64,000 nt of DNA, taken from positions 62,001 to 126,000 of the forward strand of contig JADKHX010000003.1 in NCBI GenBank assembly GCA_016721505.1. Reading direction: 5' to 3'. The notes beneath the pieces were generated by a model. That model was not told the origin of the DNA. It made no database searches and was given only the letters and a program-made list of their open reading frames with translations. A program made the position numbers and the translations under genes. Source of the stretch: Rhodocyclaceae bacterium. GTDB lineage: Bacteria > Pseudomonadota > Gammaproteobacteria > Burkholderiales > Rhodocyclaceae. Positions 6,763-14,865 of this stretch are shown one piece after another; the first letter of the stretch is position 1, and each line of letters opens with the position of its first letter.

Positions 6763-9525
6763 TTACTTTGAATGCATCACCTTAATGTCGGCCGTACGTC
6801 CGCTGCCATGGCAGACCAAACAGGTTTCCGGCTTTGCCAGTGCCTCAGTTCGGGTTCGATAGATCGAGCCGCTATTGCTTTCCATATGCAGCTTTGCTTG
6901 ATCACTGTCGTGGCAGGCAAAACAGGCCGCAGTAATTGGTGAATTCACCAAGGTCGTTCCCGCCGCAGCGGTTGTCACTCCGGTCGCCGCATTGAAGCTG
7001 AAGTTCACGCCGTAGTCGAACACATTGTCGGCAGTCACGCGTGGCGAGATTGCACCGAAGGTATCTGTTGCGCGATTGAACTTGCCGTTAGCCACCAACC
7101 TTAGCGGTCGGTTCGGAACGGCGGCTTCGTTCGCCGCCAAGGCGAAATCATAGGTACCCGGTTTGTGACATGCCTCGCAATTATTCAAAACGCCGGGGAA
7201 GGTCACCTTGGAAAAGTCGGTTGTGGCATTACGGTGCCAACTAAATGGCGTCTTCAGCATTTCCTTGGCGTGAATCGCATGGACAAAGCTCGTCGAATCG
7301 GCGCTCCAGCCGCTGCTCGCGCGGTTAGGGGTATGACACCACGAGCAGGTCGTGCCATCGTTGCGCTGACCAGCATGGAACGAAGACTTGTTAAAGACAC
7401 CAAGCTCCTGGTGACAGTTGTTACAACGGGCGTCTTCGACAATTGCACGGCGACCGGTGTAGGCACCGCCGGTACCGCCCGCAGCTGCGCCGGCGGAGGC
7501 GACCACCTGCAAGTCCGGTGTCAGCACAATCAGGCCACCGATCTTGTTCGGCATGGTTGAGTACTGAGTTGTGGACGTGTTCGCCGTAATGGTTGCCGTC
7601 GCCGCGCTAACCGGGTACTTCGCAAGATTGGTCTGCGTTAGCGGCAGGGTGCTGGTGTTGTTGTAGGAATACCCTAATCCTCCGGTGAGCATTACTGCGT
7701 TGTCGGGAATGGTGACCCCGGTCAGCGTTGCAGTGTAGTAGCCGCTGCCATCTGGGCCAGTCAGCGTTCCCTTACCAGCGCCACCCGATCCGGCGTTGAC
7801 CGTCAGGGCAGTGCCGTTCCACAGGTTTCTGAGGTAGACGTTAGCGGCTGCATTAAAGTCTGCCGGAGCAGCAATACCATCTTGCGGTACCGCGAATACG
7901 AAGTACACGCTCGGTGCGCCCATGAAGTTGGGCCAGAGTTCTTGGGTCGCGACGGATCCGGCGGCGTCAAATACATTGAGATCTTTCCTGACACCGTCCT
8001 GCAGCATGCGGAACTCCATCACTGGTTGCTTGCTGGTGTTACGGTATACCTTGCGAATATCGTAGGTCACACGAATCGCACCAGTTGGAAGATCTTTCGC
8101 TACCGACGCTATTGCTGCCGCATTGGTATTGGCATCACCACCGTTCACATGCAGCGCACTGCCGGTATTTAGCGGCGTCACAGCTAGGTGGGACGCATCG
8201 ACCGCCGCCGGGGTGTGGCAAGTGGCGCATGAACTGTCATCTGCCCGAGCACCGGCGGTGACATGATTCACGCCGGTGGTGAAGTTCACGTTGTCGTGAC
8301 AAGCACCACAGGCCAAGCGATTTGGCACTGCCTTCCAATTGTTACCTTGCGCGGCAGTAAACGTGAACTTGTTGGTGGTCGACGCTGGCGTGCCACCGGG
8401 TGTGCCGTCGTGACATTTGACGCAGTTGGTAATGACCTGCGGATAGCGGATTTCATTGACTGCCTCGCTAAAGCCGGGCAACAAAGTGCCGGTTTTTGTG
8501 AGCTCTTCACCCATGTGAATCTTGTGAATCATCACCGGCATATTCATCGTCGCCATGCCATTGAGCTTGCCAACGGTGCCGGAAAATCCGGTGGCTGTGG
8601 TGGTTGCCTCAGCATTGCCATACTTACGCTGATCGGTATGGCAGGTCACGCACAGCTTGGTGTCCTGACGACCGCCACCATGGAAACTGAACTTGGTGTG
8701 GCACTCTTTACAGGATGAAATGTTCACCAAATTACGTTGCAGCGCTGGATTGGAGTTATCGGCCGCAATGGCATTGCCGGTCGCTGGTACAAAGTCATAG
8801 ACGATGTTGGCTGGGTTTTTTAGCGGAACACCTGGGATGCCGGAGTCCGCGCCGGTTGAGGTATTGGTACCTGTACCACGAGCGTTGCCGGAAATCGAAA
8901 CGACCACGCGATGAGTCAAATTCGGATCAAACGTCAGGTCGTCGAGATCTTCCTTCTTGTTGCTTCCCGTGAAAGTGGCCCCATCAACGGCGGCTTTTAC
9001 CAACTTTATGTCGCGATAAAAGGTGTACTTGTATTTGCCGTCGCCGAGATAGCTTAGCGTGCCCGTGCTGTCGCTCGTTGGTTTCCCGGGAACGGATGCG
9101 GTGGTTGTAGTTGCCACCGTTGTGACGTTATAACTTACCCAACGGCTTGGGGCACCGTTAGAACCAGGAACTAACTTTGCAATCGTCGCAGACACGTTGG
9201 CATAACTTGCCACGAGAGCGCTTGCCGATTTGGTGGTGTTCTTCTCCAAACCGGTAATCGCGTTACCGTTTGGATCTTGCAAAATGAAAGTTACCTCAGG
9301 TGGGCTGTTAATGGTCACCCCCGTGATGGTTCCTTGAGGTTGTAGCGCTGCCCACTGATCGGGCGTCAGTGCCGCCACGCTGATACCCGGAACCGCGACC
9401 GGAACCGTCACCGTGGTAGCAGGGGTACCTGCCGGACCGTTGACGCCGTCACTGCCCCCGCCGCAGCCTGCCAATGCAGATGCCACTAAGGCCGCCAGGC
9501 CGAGTCGAATAAGCGTAAGTTTCAT
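6763..9525 (-). CDS. MtrC/OmcA-family decaheme outer-membrane c-type cytochrome
   Basis: The 920-residue protein starts with a lipoprotein signal peptide (lipobox LAGC, then GGGS). It has exactly ten CXXCH motifs in two groups of five: CKECH, CVTCH, CVKCH, CGACH, CATCH, and after about 270 residues CNNCH, CSWCH, CEACH, CFACH, CLVCH. Two pentaheme domains separated by beta-rich domains is the MtrC/OmcA fold. The expected role is the cell-surface terminal reductase passing electrons to metals or other extracellular acceptors. At 920 residues it is longer than Shewanella MtrC (about 670) or OmcA (about 735). MtrB- and MtrA-type genes lie just upstream. Confidence 0.92.
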   Translation of the reverse strand: MKLTLIRLGLAALVASALAGCGGGSDGVNGPAGTPATTVTVPVAVPGISVAALTPDQWAALQPQGTITGVTINSPPEVTFILQDPNGNAITGLEKNTTKSASALVASYANVSATIAKLVPGSNGAPSRWVSYNVTTVATTTTASVPGKPTSDSTGTLSYLGDGKYKYTFYRDIKLVKAAVDGATFTGSNKKEDLDDLTFDPNLTHRVVVSISGNARGTGTNTSTGADSGIPGVPLKNPANIVYDFVPATGNAIAADNSNPALQRNLVNISSCKECHTKFSFHGGGRQDTKLCVTCHTDQRKYGNAEATTTATGFSGTVGKLNGMATMNMPVMIHKIHMGEELTKTGTLLPGFSEAVNEIRYPQVITNCVKCHDGTPGGTPASTTNKFTFTAAQGNNWKAVPNRLACGACHDNVNFTTGVNHVTAGARADDSSCATCHTPAAVDASHLAVTPLNTGSALHVNGGDANTNAAAIASVAKDLPTGAIRVTYDIRKVYRNTSKQPVMEFRMLQDGVRKDLNVFDAAGSVATQELWPNFMGAPSVYFVFAVPQDGIAAPADFNAAANVYLRNLWNGTALTVNAGSGGAGKGTLTGPDGSGYYTATLTGVTIPDNAVMLTGGLGYSYNNTSTLPLTQTNLAKYPVSAATATITANTSTTQYSTMPNKIGGLIVLTPDLQVVASAGAAAGGTGGAYTGRRAIVEDARCNNCHQELGVFNKSSFHAGQRNDGTTCSWCHTPNRASSGWSADSTSFVHAIHAKEMLKTPFSWHRNATTDFSKVTFPGVLNNCEACHKPGTYDFALAANEAAVPNRPLRLVANGKFNRATDTFGAISPRVTADNVFDYGVNFSFNAATGVTTAAAGTTLVNSPITAACFACHDSDQAKLHMESNSGSIYRTRTEALAKPETCLVCHGSGRTADIKVMHSK

Positions 9526-9648
9526 TTTGTTCCTCGCTCAAAAAATAGTACTGCAAACCCTGATGGGTGCTGACATACACAAAAGCCCGTTACTCCAAAC
9601 CTGTTTGACACGGTTCATGCGTCGGCGGTTGCCCGACAGAATTGGGTC

Positions 9649-11772
9649 TTACTTGAATCGATAGACATAGCGCGCACCCAAATAGGTCACACTTTGCTTG
9701 GGTTGCATCGCCACCATCGTGTTGTCGGAATACAGGAATGGCGTGCCGTTGTTGCCCCAGGTCCATTCGTCGAACTTCACCCGTTGATGCACTAGATCGA
9801 CACGAACGTCGGCGCTCTTGTCCAGCGCGTACTTGCCAAACAGCTTCAGCGTGGTTGCGCGATAGACCACGTCCGGCAAAACACCCGGCAGCTCTGCGTT
9901 TCCTGACCCCAACTGATAGCGACTGCTATCGTCGATATACATTAAGTCGCCACCGACTTCGATGTTCTTGGCAAGCTTGCCGATCACGCCGAGGCCGACG
10001 CTGAGCGTCACATTGTCCAATGCGGCGATATATCCGACATTGTGATCAACATGAAGTGTCTGCTTGCCATGGTTGATATAGGCTGTCAGTTTCCATGCCT
10101 CGGAAAGCGTCAGCGCGGCATCGATGCCGTAGGATTGCATCCCGGAATCGTGCAGACCCTTGGTGGTCGGCGCGGCGTAGGAGTCCTTGCCGCTGTCCAC
10201 AATGAACTGCAACGACAAGTCATCGGTCGCCATCCAGTCGGCCAACACTCTAATCTTGTCGCGCTTCCTATCCATCATAGTGAATGGGAAGACACCGATA
10301 GGATCATTGATGTCGACATAGCGAACCTCCTTGTAGAGATTCGCTCCAGGAATAAGGCTCATCCAATGTTCGCCTTCCCGAATCGCCGTAGTCCAACTAA
10401 CCGACGTGTTGATCGTATCGGACATTGAGCGGCGCAGCTCTACCCGGTAGCCAAGCTCCTCAGTCCATTCGCGTAGCGAGGTGAGTGATGTAATTGAGGT
10501 CGTCGCAACTGGGCGTTGGCGTTTCATGTAGGCGTAGTCAACACCCAGCGTGGCGCGAAAACCTACCGGCAAGACATAGCTGAGGTCGGCCTTTCCGGTC
10601 GCTTTCTCTGACGAGTTCGGGGTGTTGGTGAAGGCACCGTTATAGAGTGCTAACGGCGTGTCGTCCTTGACATCCTCATAGCGCCAGTTGCCCGTTAAAG
10701 AGAGCTTGGGCATTGGTCTAACGCTCAAACCAAGCTGCGCTACGGTGCTATTGACCTCGGCGCCAAAATTTGGCGGCAACCCGGCCGCTGCAACCAAGCC
10801 CATGCTGGCAAAGTCCTGATCCTGTGTGGCTTTGGTATGCGCCACGTGGAAGTTGGCGCGAATCCATGAGTTGAAGGCGTAGTTTCCGGAGAGATAAAAC
10901 TGGTGTGCTTGATTGTCAGGCGGCAGTGCTACGGTTTGCTGCAGATAGCCAACCAGACCGGCGTTCCATGTCGGCGCGTTGATCACCGGTTTCATCGAAC
11001 TGTTTGAGTTACTAAAGAAGGAGCCGTAATAGCCTCCACTCAACAGGTAATTGTCGCCCGAGAGGTTTATCTTGGCTTCAAATTGTTGGGTAGTCGAGTT
11101 GATCGGTTCAGGCAACAATAACAAGGCGCCCGTTGTCGCACTGCAAGGGTATCCAGCGATAACGTTGGAGCAGGTCACGCCAATACCGGACAGACGAGCA
11201 CCATCCTTTTTTTCGGTCTTGAAGCTTGCCTCGACCATCAGATTAGGTGTCAGCCATTTCTCCAGTCCCACGGTCAGACCCTTGCGCTTGAGCTCAAGAT
11301 TACTTTCACTAAGCCCGGCCGCCGGGTTCACCACCGGGTTGGTTGTCCCGCTACCCAGAACACCGGTAATGACGCTCCGTGGCTCATGGCGAACCAGTTC
11401 GCTGTAACCCGCCGAGTACCCCCAGTCCCCTTGTTTTTGCTGTGAAAAAGTTAACTCTCGGTTGTCGAAGCCCAGATTGCTGCCAGAGAAGTTGGTCCAG
11501 AGCCCGCTCGCATCGTCGCGCCGGATCAGCTCAAAATCCAGCAGTATCCCGACCTCGTTCTTCCGCCAACCGTTGTACTGGCCAAATATCGCCCGATCAG
11601 CGGAATTACCGCTGGCGACGCCAAGTCCGGCACTCACCACGGTGCTATCCGGCTTGATTAACTGAGCTACTTCGTCATCTTCGGCATGCACCGGGCCGAA
11701 GGCTGCCAACACGGCGAGGAAGAGCAGTTTGTGACTCAATCCAAAGTGCTGTCTGCGTGTTTTCATGATCAT
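9649..11772 (-). CDS. MtrB/PioB-family decaheme-associated outer membrane beta-barrel
   Basis: The 707-residue protein has a signal peptide (HKLLFLAVLAAFGPVHA), an early VSAGLGVASGNSADRAIFGQ block and a long series of alternating-hydrophobicity strands ending in an aromatic-basic C-terminus (YVYRFK), as in outer-membrane barrels. The family sheathes an MtrA-type decaheme cytochrome and holds an MtrC-type cytochrome outside, carrying electrons across the outer membrane. The gene lies between mtrA-like and mtrC-like genes, with 12 bp to mtrA and 123 bp to mtrC. The second ATG (MKTRRQ) is an equally possible start. Confidence 0.92.
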   Translation of the reverse strand: MIMKTRRQHFGLSHKLLFLAVLAAFGPVHAEDDEVAQLIKPDSTVVSAGLGVASGNSADRAIFGQYNGWRKNEVGILLDFELIRRDDASGLWTNFSGSNLGFDNRELTFSQQKQGDWGYSAGYSELVRHEPRSVITGVLGSGTTNPVVNPAAGLSESNLELKRKGLTVGLEKWLTPNLMVEASFKTEKKDGARLSGIGVTCSNVIAGYPCSATTGALLLLPEPINSTTQQFEAKINLSGDNYLLSGGYYGSFFSNSNSSMKPVINAPTWNAGLVGYLQQTVALPPDNQAHQFYLSGNYAFNSWIRANFHVAHTKATQDQDFASMGLVAAAGLPPNFGAEVNSTVAQLGLSVRPMPKLSLTGNWRYEDVKDDTPLALYNGAFTNTPNSSEKATGKADLSYVLPVGFRATLGVDYAYMKRQRPVATTSITSLTSLREWTEELGYRVELRRSMSDTINTSVSWTTAIREGEHWMSLIPGANLYKEVRYVDINDPIGVFPFTMMDRKRDKIRVLADWMATDDLSLQFIVDSGKDSYAAPTTKGLHDSGMQSYGIDAALTLSEAWKLTAYINHGKQTLHVDHNVGYIAALDNVTLSVGLGVIGKLAKNIEVGGDLMYIDDSSRYQLGSGNAELPGVLPDVVYRATTLKLFGKYALDKSADVRVDLVHQRVKFDEWTWGNNGTPFLYSDNTMVAMQPKQSVTYLGARYVYRFK

Positions 11773-11784
11773 TCGTCCCTTGGC

Positions 11785-12756
11785 TTAACGGAAGAGACGC
11801 TGCGCAGATGGACTCGCGCCGCTTGGATTGTTGCTACCGTGAATTTGCGTGTGGCAGTTCAAACATGCCCGACCCTGAGTGATATCTGAACCGTTCCACC
11901 ATCCTGTAACAGACCCTTTTGTCAATGAAGGCTGCGTTGGTCCATGCGGTGTGTGGCAGGTGTGGCAGAGGAATGGTGCCCGCGTCTTCAAGAGATTTTC
12001 CGCTGTGGTGCCATGGGGATTGTGGCAGTTGGAGCAGTCCTCGTTCACTGGTTGATGGCTGTGCACGAACGGCCCGCGTTTTTCCATGTGGCAGGTGTAA
12101 CAGGTATCGACCACGGTTGCGCGCTTCATCAGTTTCGGACCAACGGAGCCATGCGGATTGTGGCAATCGGTACAGGCCATCTTGCCTTCGACAATCGGAT
12201 GATGCGAAGGCTTGTTGATCTGGGCGCGCTGCTCTTTGTGACAGGTTAAACAGGTCTCGGTTTGGGTCAGCTTGTCACGGACTTTGTCTTTCGCGACATG
12301 AACCTTGTGACAACTGGAACAGGCAACGTCATTTGACTGGTGAACGCTGCCCTCCCAATGCGAGCGATTCGAATCTTTCTTATGACAATCCTGACAAGCC
12401 GCATTGCGGATTTCTGCTGCGACTTTGGTCTTGGCACCAAACGTAACATCGGGTTTTGGCGGTTTGTCGGAACCCTTGTACCCAAGGTGATCCTTGCTTG
12501 TGCCGTGGCAGCTGGTACAAGAGGGTGTGCGTGAATCCGCGAGTGTGCCGTGGCGAGTCTTGCCAATCGCCAGCAAATCGGGGCCATCGGCTTCATCATG
12601 ACATCGTGTACATACCGCATCGCCCTTCAGAACCAAATCTTTGGGAACTTCCTTCATCGCAACCGGACTGGCAATTTCTGCAGCGACAACACTAGGCAAC
12701 ACCGCCACCGCGCCAAGAAAAAAACATAAGACCGAGAATCGCCGCCAGAGCTTCAT
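11785..12756 (-). CDS. MtrA/DmsE-family periplasmic decaheme cytochrome c
   Basis: Starting at the ATG at 12756 gives a clean signal peptide (WRRFSVLCFFLGAVAVLPSVVA); the frame is open to 12804. The mature part has ten CXXCH motifs (CTRCH, CTSCH, CQDCH, CSSCH, CLTCH, CTDCH, CYTCH, CSNCH, CHTCH, CLNCH) over about 280 residues, the length and density of MtrA, PioA and DmsE. It would form the wire inside the MtrB barrel. The neighbouring MtrB- and MtrC-type genes make MtrA rather than DmsE the functional analogue. Confidence 0.92.
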   Translation of the reverse strand: MKLWRRFSVLCFFLGAVAVLPSVVAAEIASPVAMKEVPKDLVLKGDAVCTRCHDEADGPDLLAIGKTRHGTLADSRTPSCTSCHGTSKDHLGYKGSDKPPKPDVTFGAKTKVAAEIRNAACQDCHKKDSNRSHWEGSVHQSNDVACSSCHKVHVAKDKVRDKLTQTETCLTCHKEQRAQINKPSHHPIVEGKMACTDCHNPHGSVGPKLMKRATVVDTCYTCHMEKRGPFVHSHQPVNEDCSNCHNPHGTTAENLLKTRAPFLCHTCHTPHGPTQPSLTKGSVTGWWNGSDITQGRACLNCHTQIHGSNNPSGASPSAQRLFR

Positions 12757-12808
12757 TTTTTTTCTTTCAACTAATTGACAAGTTCCGGGAGGCTCCTGAT
12801 GCACCTGT

Positions 12809-13147
12809 CTAGTGTTGCGAAAGGATCCAATCCGCCAAGTTCTTGAGTTCTTTTGAATCCTTGGTGTCGATGATCTTGTGATCCTCTTCGGTGCCGTCTT
12901 CCAGCTTGACCTTGTTACCCGAGGTCATGTTCTTGATGGCTTTCTCCTGACCATCCGGTTTGCCGTCATATTTGGCCGCGATTTTTTTCAGCGAAGGCCC
13001 CTTCTTGGTCTTATCCACGGCATGGCACTTGAAACAGTCGTTCTTTTTCGCCAAGGCTTTGGCGGCGTCTTCGTCGACGGCGGCTAACGCCGACACACTA
13101 AAGAAGCCGGTAAGGGCAAGGGCAATTGATAGTTTTGCGAATTTCAT
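12809..13147 (-). CDS. Periplasmic monoheme class I cytochrome c
   Basis: The 112-residue protein has a signal peptide (FAKLSIALALTGFFSVSALA), one CFKCH haem site and a downstream NMTSG segment that could supply the axial methionine. This is the size and layout of cytochrome c5/c551-type electron carriers. It is the first gene of the cytochrome cluster, has AAGGAG before its ATG, and lies under a perfect FNR box. It probably shuttles electrons between the inner-membrane oxidoreductase and the decaheme MtrA-type protein. Confidence 0.88.
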   Translation of the reverse strand: MKFAKLSIALALTGFFSVSALAAVDEDAAKALAKKNDCFKCHAVDKTKKGPSLKKIAAKYDGKPDGQEKAIKNMTSGNKVKLEDGTEEDHKIIDTKDSKELKNLADWILSQH

Positions 13148-13203
13148 GAAGCGGCTCCTTTTATGACGTGGACTTCTTTTACTTGACTGCCGGGAAGTGA
13201 AAT

Positions 13204-13217
13204 TTGATCTAAATCAA
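13204..13217. promoter_or_regulatory. FNR/ANR box upstream of the cytochrome cluster
   Basis: The sequence TTGATCTAAATCAA is a perfect match to the FNR consensus TTGAT-N4-ATCAA. Its centre is 63 bp upstream of the cytochrome c start, and a possible -10 (TAAAAG, 13181-13176) lies about 32 bp downstream, the spacing of a class II FNR-activated promoter on the minus strand. Confidence 0.75.
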
Positions 13218-13237
13218 ACGCGATGTGAATTTGTAAA

Positions 13238-13260
13238 ATGTTGTTTCAGAAAAACAACAT
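13238..13260 (-). terminator. Putative terminator of frdABCD
   Basis: A perfect 9-bp AT-rich inverted repeat (ATGTTGTTT and its complement, 5-base loop) followed by TTTT on the minus strand lies 63 bp past the frdD stop and just before the FNR box of the cytochrome cluster. Confidence 0.5.
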
Positions 13261-13322
13261 GAGTACTCGTGGAGCGATCATTTATTTCTTGCAAGCTTGT
13301 GAAGCAGTTGAATCGTTACCAG

Positions 13323-13691
13323 TCAAGTAAGTGAAACGAGAGCAGCGCGTGCCGCAACTATCGTTGCCACTAAAGGAATCCCATAACAAATCAACTTGGC
13401 GGTTGTTCCTGCATGAATTCCAATGTCGTGCAGGCTATGAAAAATGCGATGTCCTGCATGCCAGAGGAACAGCGAGACGATTACCCAAACGAAGCCCGCG
13501 CCGAGCCAATGGTGCGCAAATGCCTGCATGTGCGCATAGCTCATCGCATCGGGAGAAAGGATCAAACCAAGCGGGATGGCGATGCCGGTAATGAACACCA
13601 GCATCGGGCCAAGCAAGGCTGACAGCATGCCGCCGGCACCGAATAACAGCCAGAAGATCGGGGCATTCGATCGTTTGAGGTTCGCGCTCAT
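13323..13691 (-). CDS. frdD: Fumarate reductase membrane subunit D
   Basis: The start at 13691 overlaps the frdC stop as ATGA and gives a 122-residue protein beginning MSANLKRSNAP; a longer frame extends to 13706. The opening (KRSNAPIFWLLFGAGGMLSA), the three hydrophobic helices and the HRIFHSLHDIGIH segment correspond closely to E. coli FrdD. FrdC and FrdD anchor the FrdAB catalytic part in the inner membrane and bind the quinol. The E. coli FrdD type binds no haem. It is the last gene of frdABCD. Confidence 0.9.
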   Translation of the reverse strand: MSANLKRSNAPIFWLLFGAGGMLSALLGPMLVFITGIAIPLGLILSPDAMSYAHMQAFAHHWLGAGFVWVIVSLFLWHAGHRIFHSLHDIGIHAGTTAKLICYGIPLVATIVAARAALVSLT

Positions 13692-14101
13692 GAAGTCAGC
13701 CTCCACACCACCAACAGCAGGATCACACTAGCCAGCACGGTCGCGGCCACGCCACCTGCGGTGATGGCGGATGCCGACAAGCGCTTGCCGGCGACAAAAA
13801 TCGGCGGCAGAGTGATCGGCATGATGTTGAACCAGGTCCAAGCGTGATAGAGCATGGCGGCCAGTAACAGCAGATGGCCGGCGATCGATAGCGGACTGTG
13901 CAATGCAAATAGCCAGCCATTCCAGGCGGCTTCGCCCTGACTCAGGCGCAACAGGCCGACCAGCAGCACCAAGGCATAGGCGGCCACAAAAAACGCGGAA
14001 CCTTCATGGATCATGTACTCGACGAAGTAGGGGTTCTTGCGCCACCACCCCGCCATGGGGCGCACATATGGACGGCGCTTGCCGATTGCTCTGGGTTTCA
14101 T
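13688..14101 (-). CDS. frdC: Fumarate reductase membrane subunit C
   Basis: The 137-residue protein matches E. coli FrdC in its opening (RRPYVRPMAGWWRKNPYFVEYM versus KRKPYVRPM with WW and FYRFYM), in length and in three hydrophobic helices. It includes a Glu in the first helix region (IHEGSAFF) comparable to the quinol-site glutamate of FrdC. It overlaps frdB and frdD by 4 bp each, so the four subunits are translationally coupled. With rquA in the same region, its natural donor may be rhodoquinol rather than menaquinol, which is an inference. Confidence 0.9.
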   Translation of the reverse strand: MKPRAIGKRRPYVRPMAGWWRKNPYFVEYMIHEGSAFFVAAYALVLLVGLLRLSQGEAAWNGWLFALHSPLSIAGHLLLLAAMLYHAWTWFNIMPITLPPIFVAGKRLSASAITAGGVAATVLASVILLLVVWRLTS

Positions 14102-14865
14102 TTGGCAGCCCCTGAGTTGGAGCCCTTGGGCATCACGAAGCGCAGAAAGTAATCTTTGGCGCTTTCTGTCTTGTTGATGTTGACTGCGTTACCCGGATCG
14201 ACATGCTTGGGGCAAACCTCGGAACAATAGCCAACGGCGGTGCAGTTGAACACACCGTCTTCAGAATGCACCAGCTCCATTCGTTGCTCGGCGCCGCCAT
14301 CACGCGAGTCCATGTTGTAACGGTGCAGCAGCGCCATGATGCCGGGGCCGACGAACTTCGAATTCAAACCGTACTGCGGACAGGCGGCGTAGCACAGCAT
14401 GCAATTGATGCAGGAACTGAATTGCTCATACACGTCACGTTCGGCCGGCGTCTGCAGGTACTCTCCTTCGCTCAGTGCCCGTGGTGTTTTCGGAATAATG
14501 TAGGGCTTGATGCTCTCCAGCTTTTCGATGAAGTCGTCCATCACAATGACCAGATCGCGCTCGATGGGAAAGTGCGCCAGCGCTTCGATACGGAGGCCGG
14601 CCGGGTAGTAGTCGCTCAAAAAGGTCTTGCACGACAAACTGGGTATGCCATTGACCATCATGCCGCAACTGCCGCAGATCGCCATGCGACACGACCAGCG
14701 AAAACTCAGACTGCCATCAAGATAATCCTTGATGTACTGCAAGCCCTGCAGCACCGACATGTCGTCGGTGAAAGGCACCTGAAAGGTTTGCAGCACTGGC
14801 TCGGTGTCTTGCTCCGGCCGATAGCGCAGGACTTCAATCGGGATGGTCTTTTCGATCTCAGACAT
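14098..14865 (-). CDS. frdB: Fumarate reductase iron-sulfur subunit
   Basis: I use the ATG at 14865 (MSEIEKTIPIEVLRY), giving 255 residues. C59, C64, C67 and C79 (SCRMAICGSCGMMVNG, then LSCKTF) bind the [2Fe-2S] cluster. CINCMLCYAACP binds [4Fe-4S], and CTAVGYCSEVCPKHVDP supplies the [3Fe-4S] ligands, nearly as in E. coli FrdB. It carries electrons from membrane-bound quinol to the flavin in FrdA. It overlaps the frdA end by 8 bp and frdC by 4 bp. Confidence 0.93.
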   Translation of the reverse strand: MSEIEKTIPIEVLRYRPEQDTEPVLQTFQVPFTDDMSVLQGLQYIKDYLDGSLSFRWSCRMAICGSCGMMVNGIPSLSCKTFLSDYYPAGLRIEALAHFPIERDLVIVMDDFIEKLESIKPYIIPKTPRALSEGEYLQTPAERDVYEQFSSCINCMLCYAACPQYGLNSKFVGPGIMALLHRYNMDSRDGGAEQRMELVHSEDGVFNCTAVGYCSEVCPKHVDPGNAVNINKTESAKDYFLRFVMPKGSNSGAAK

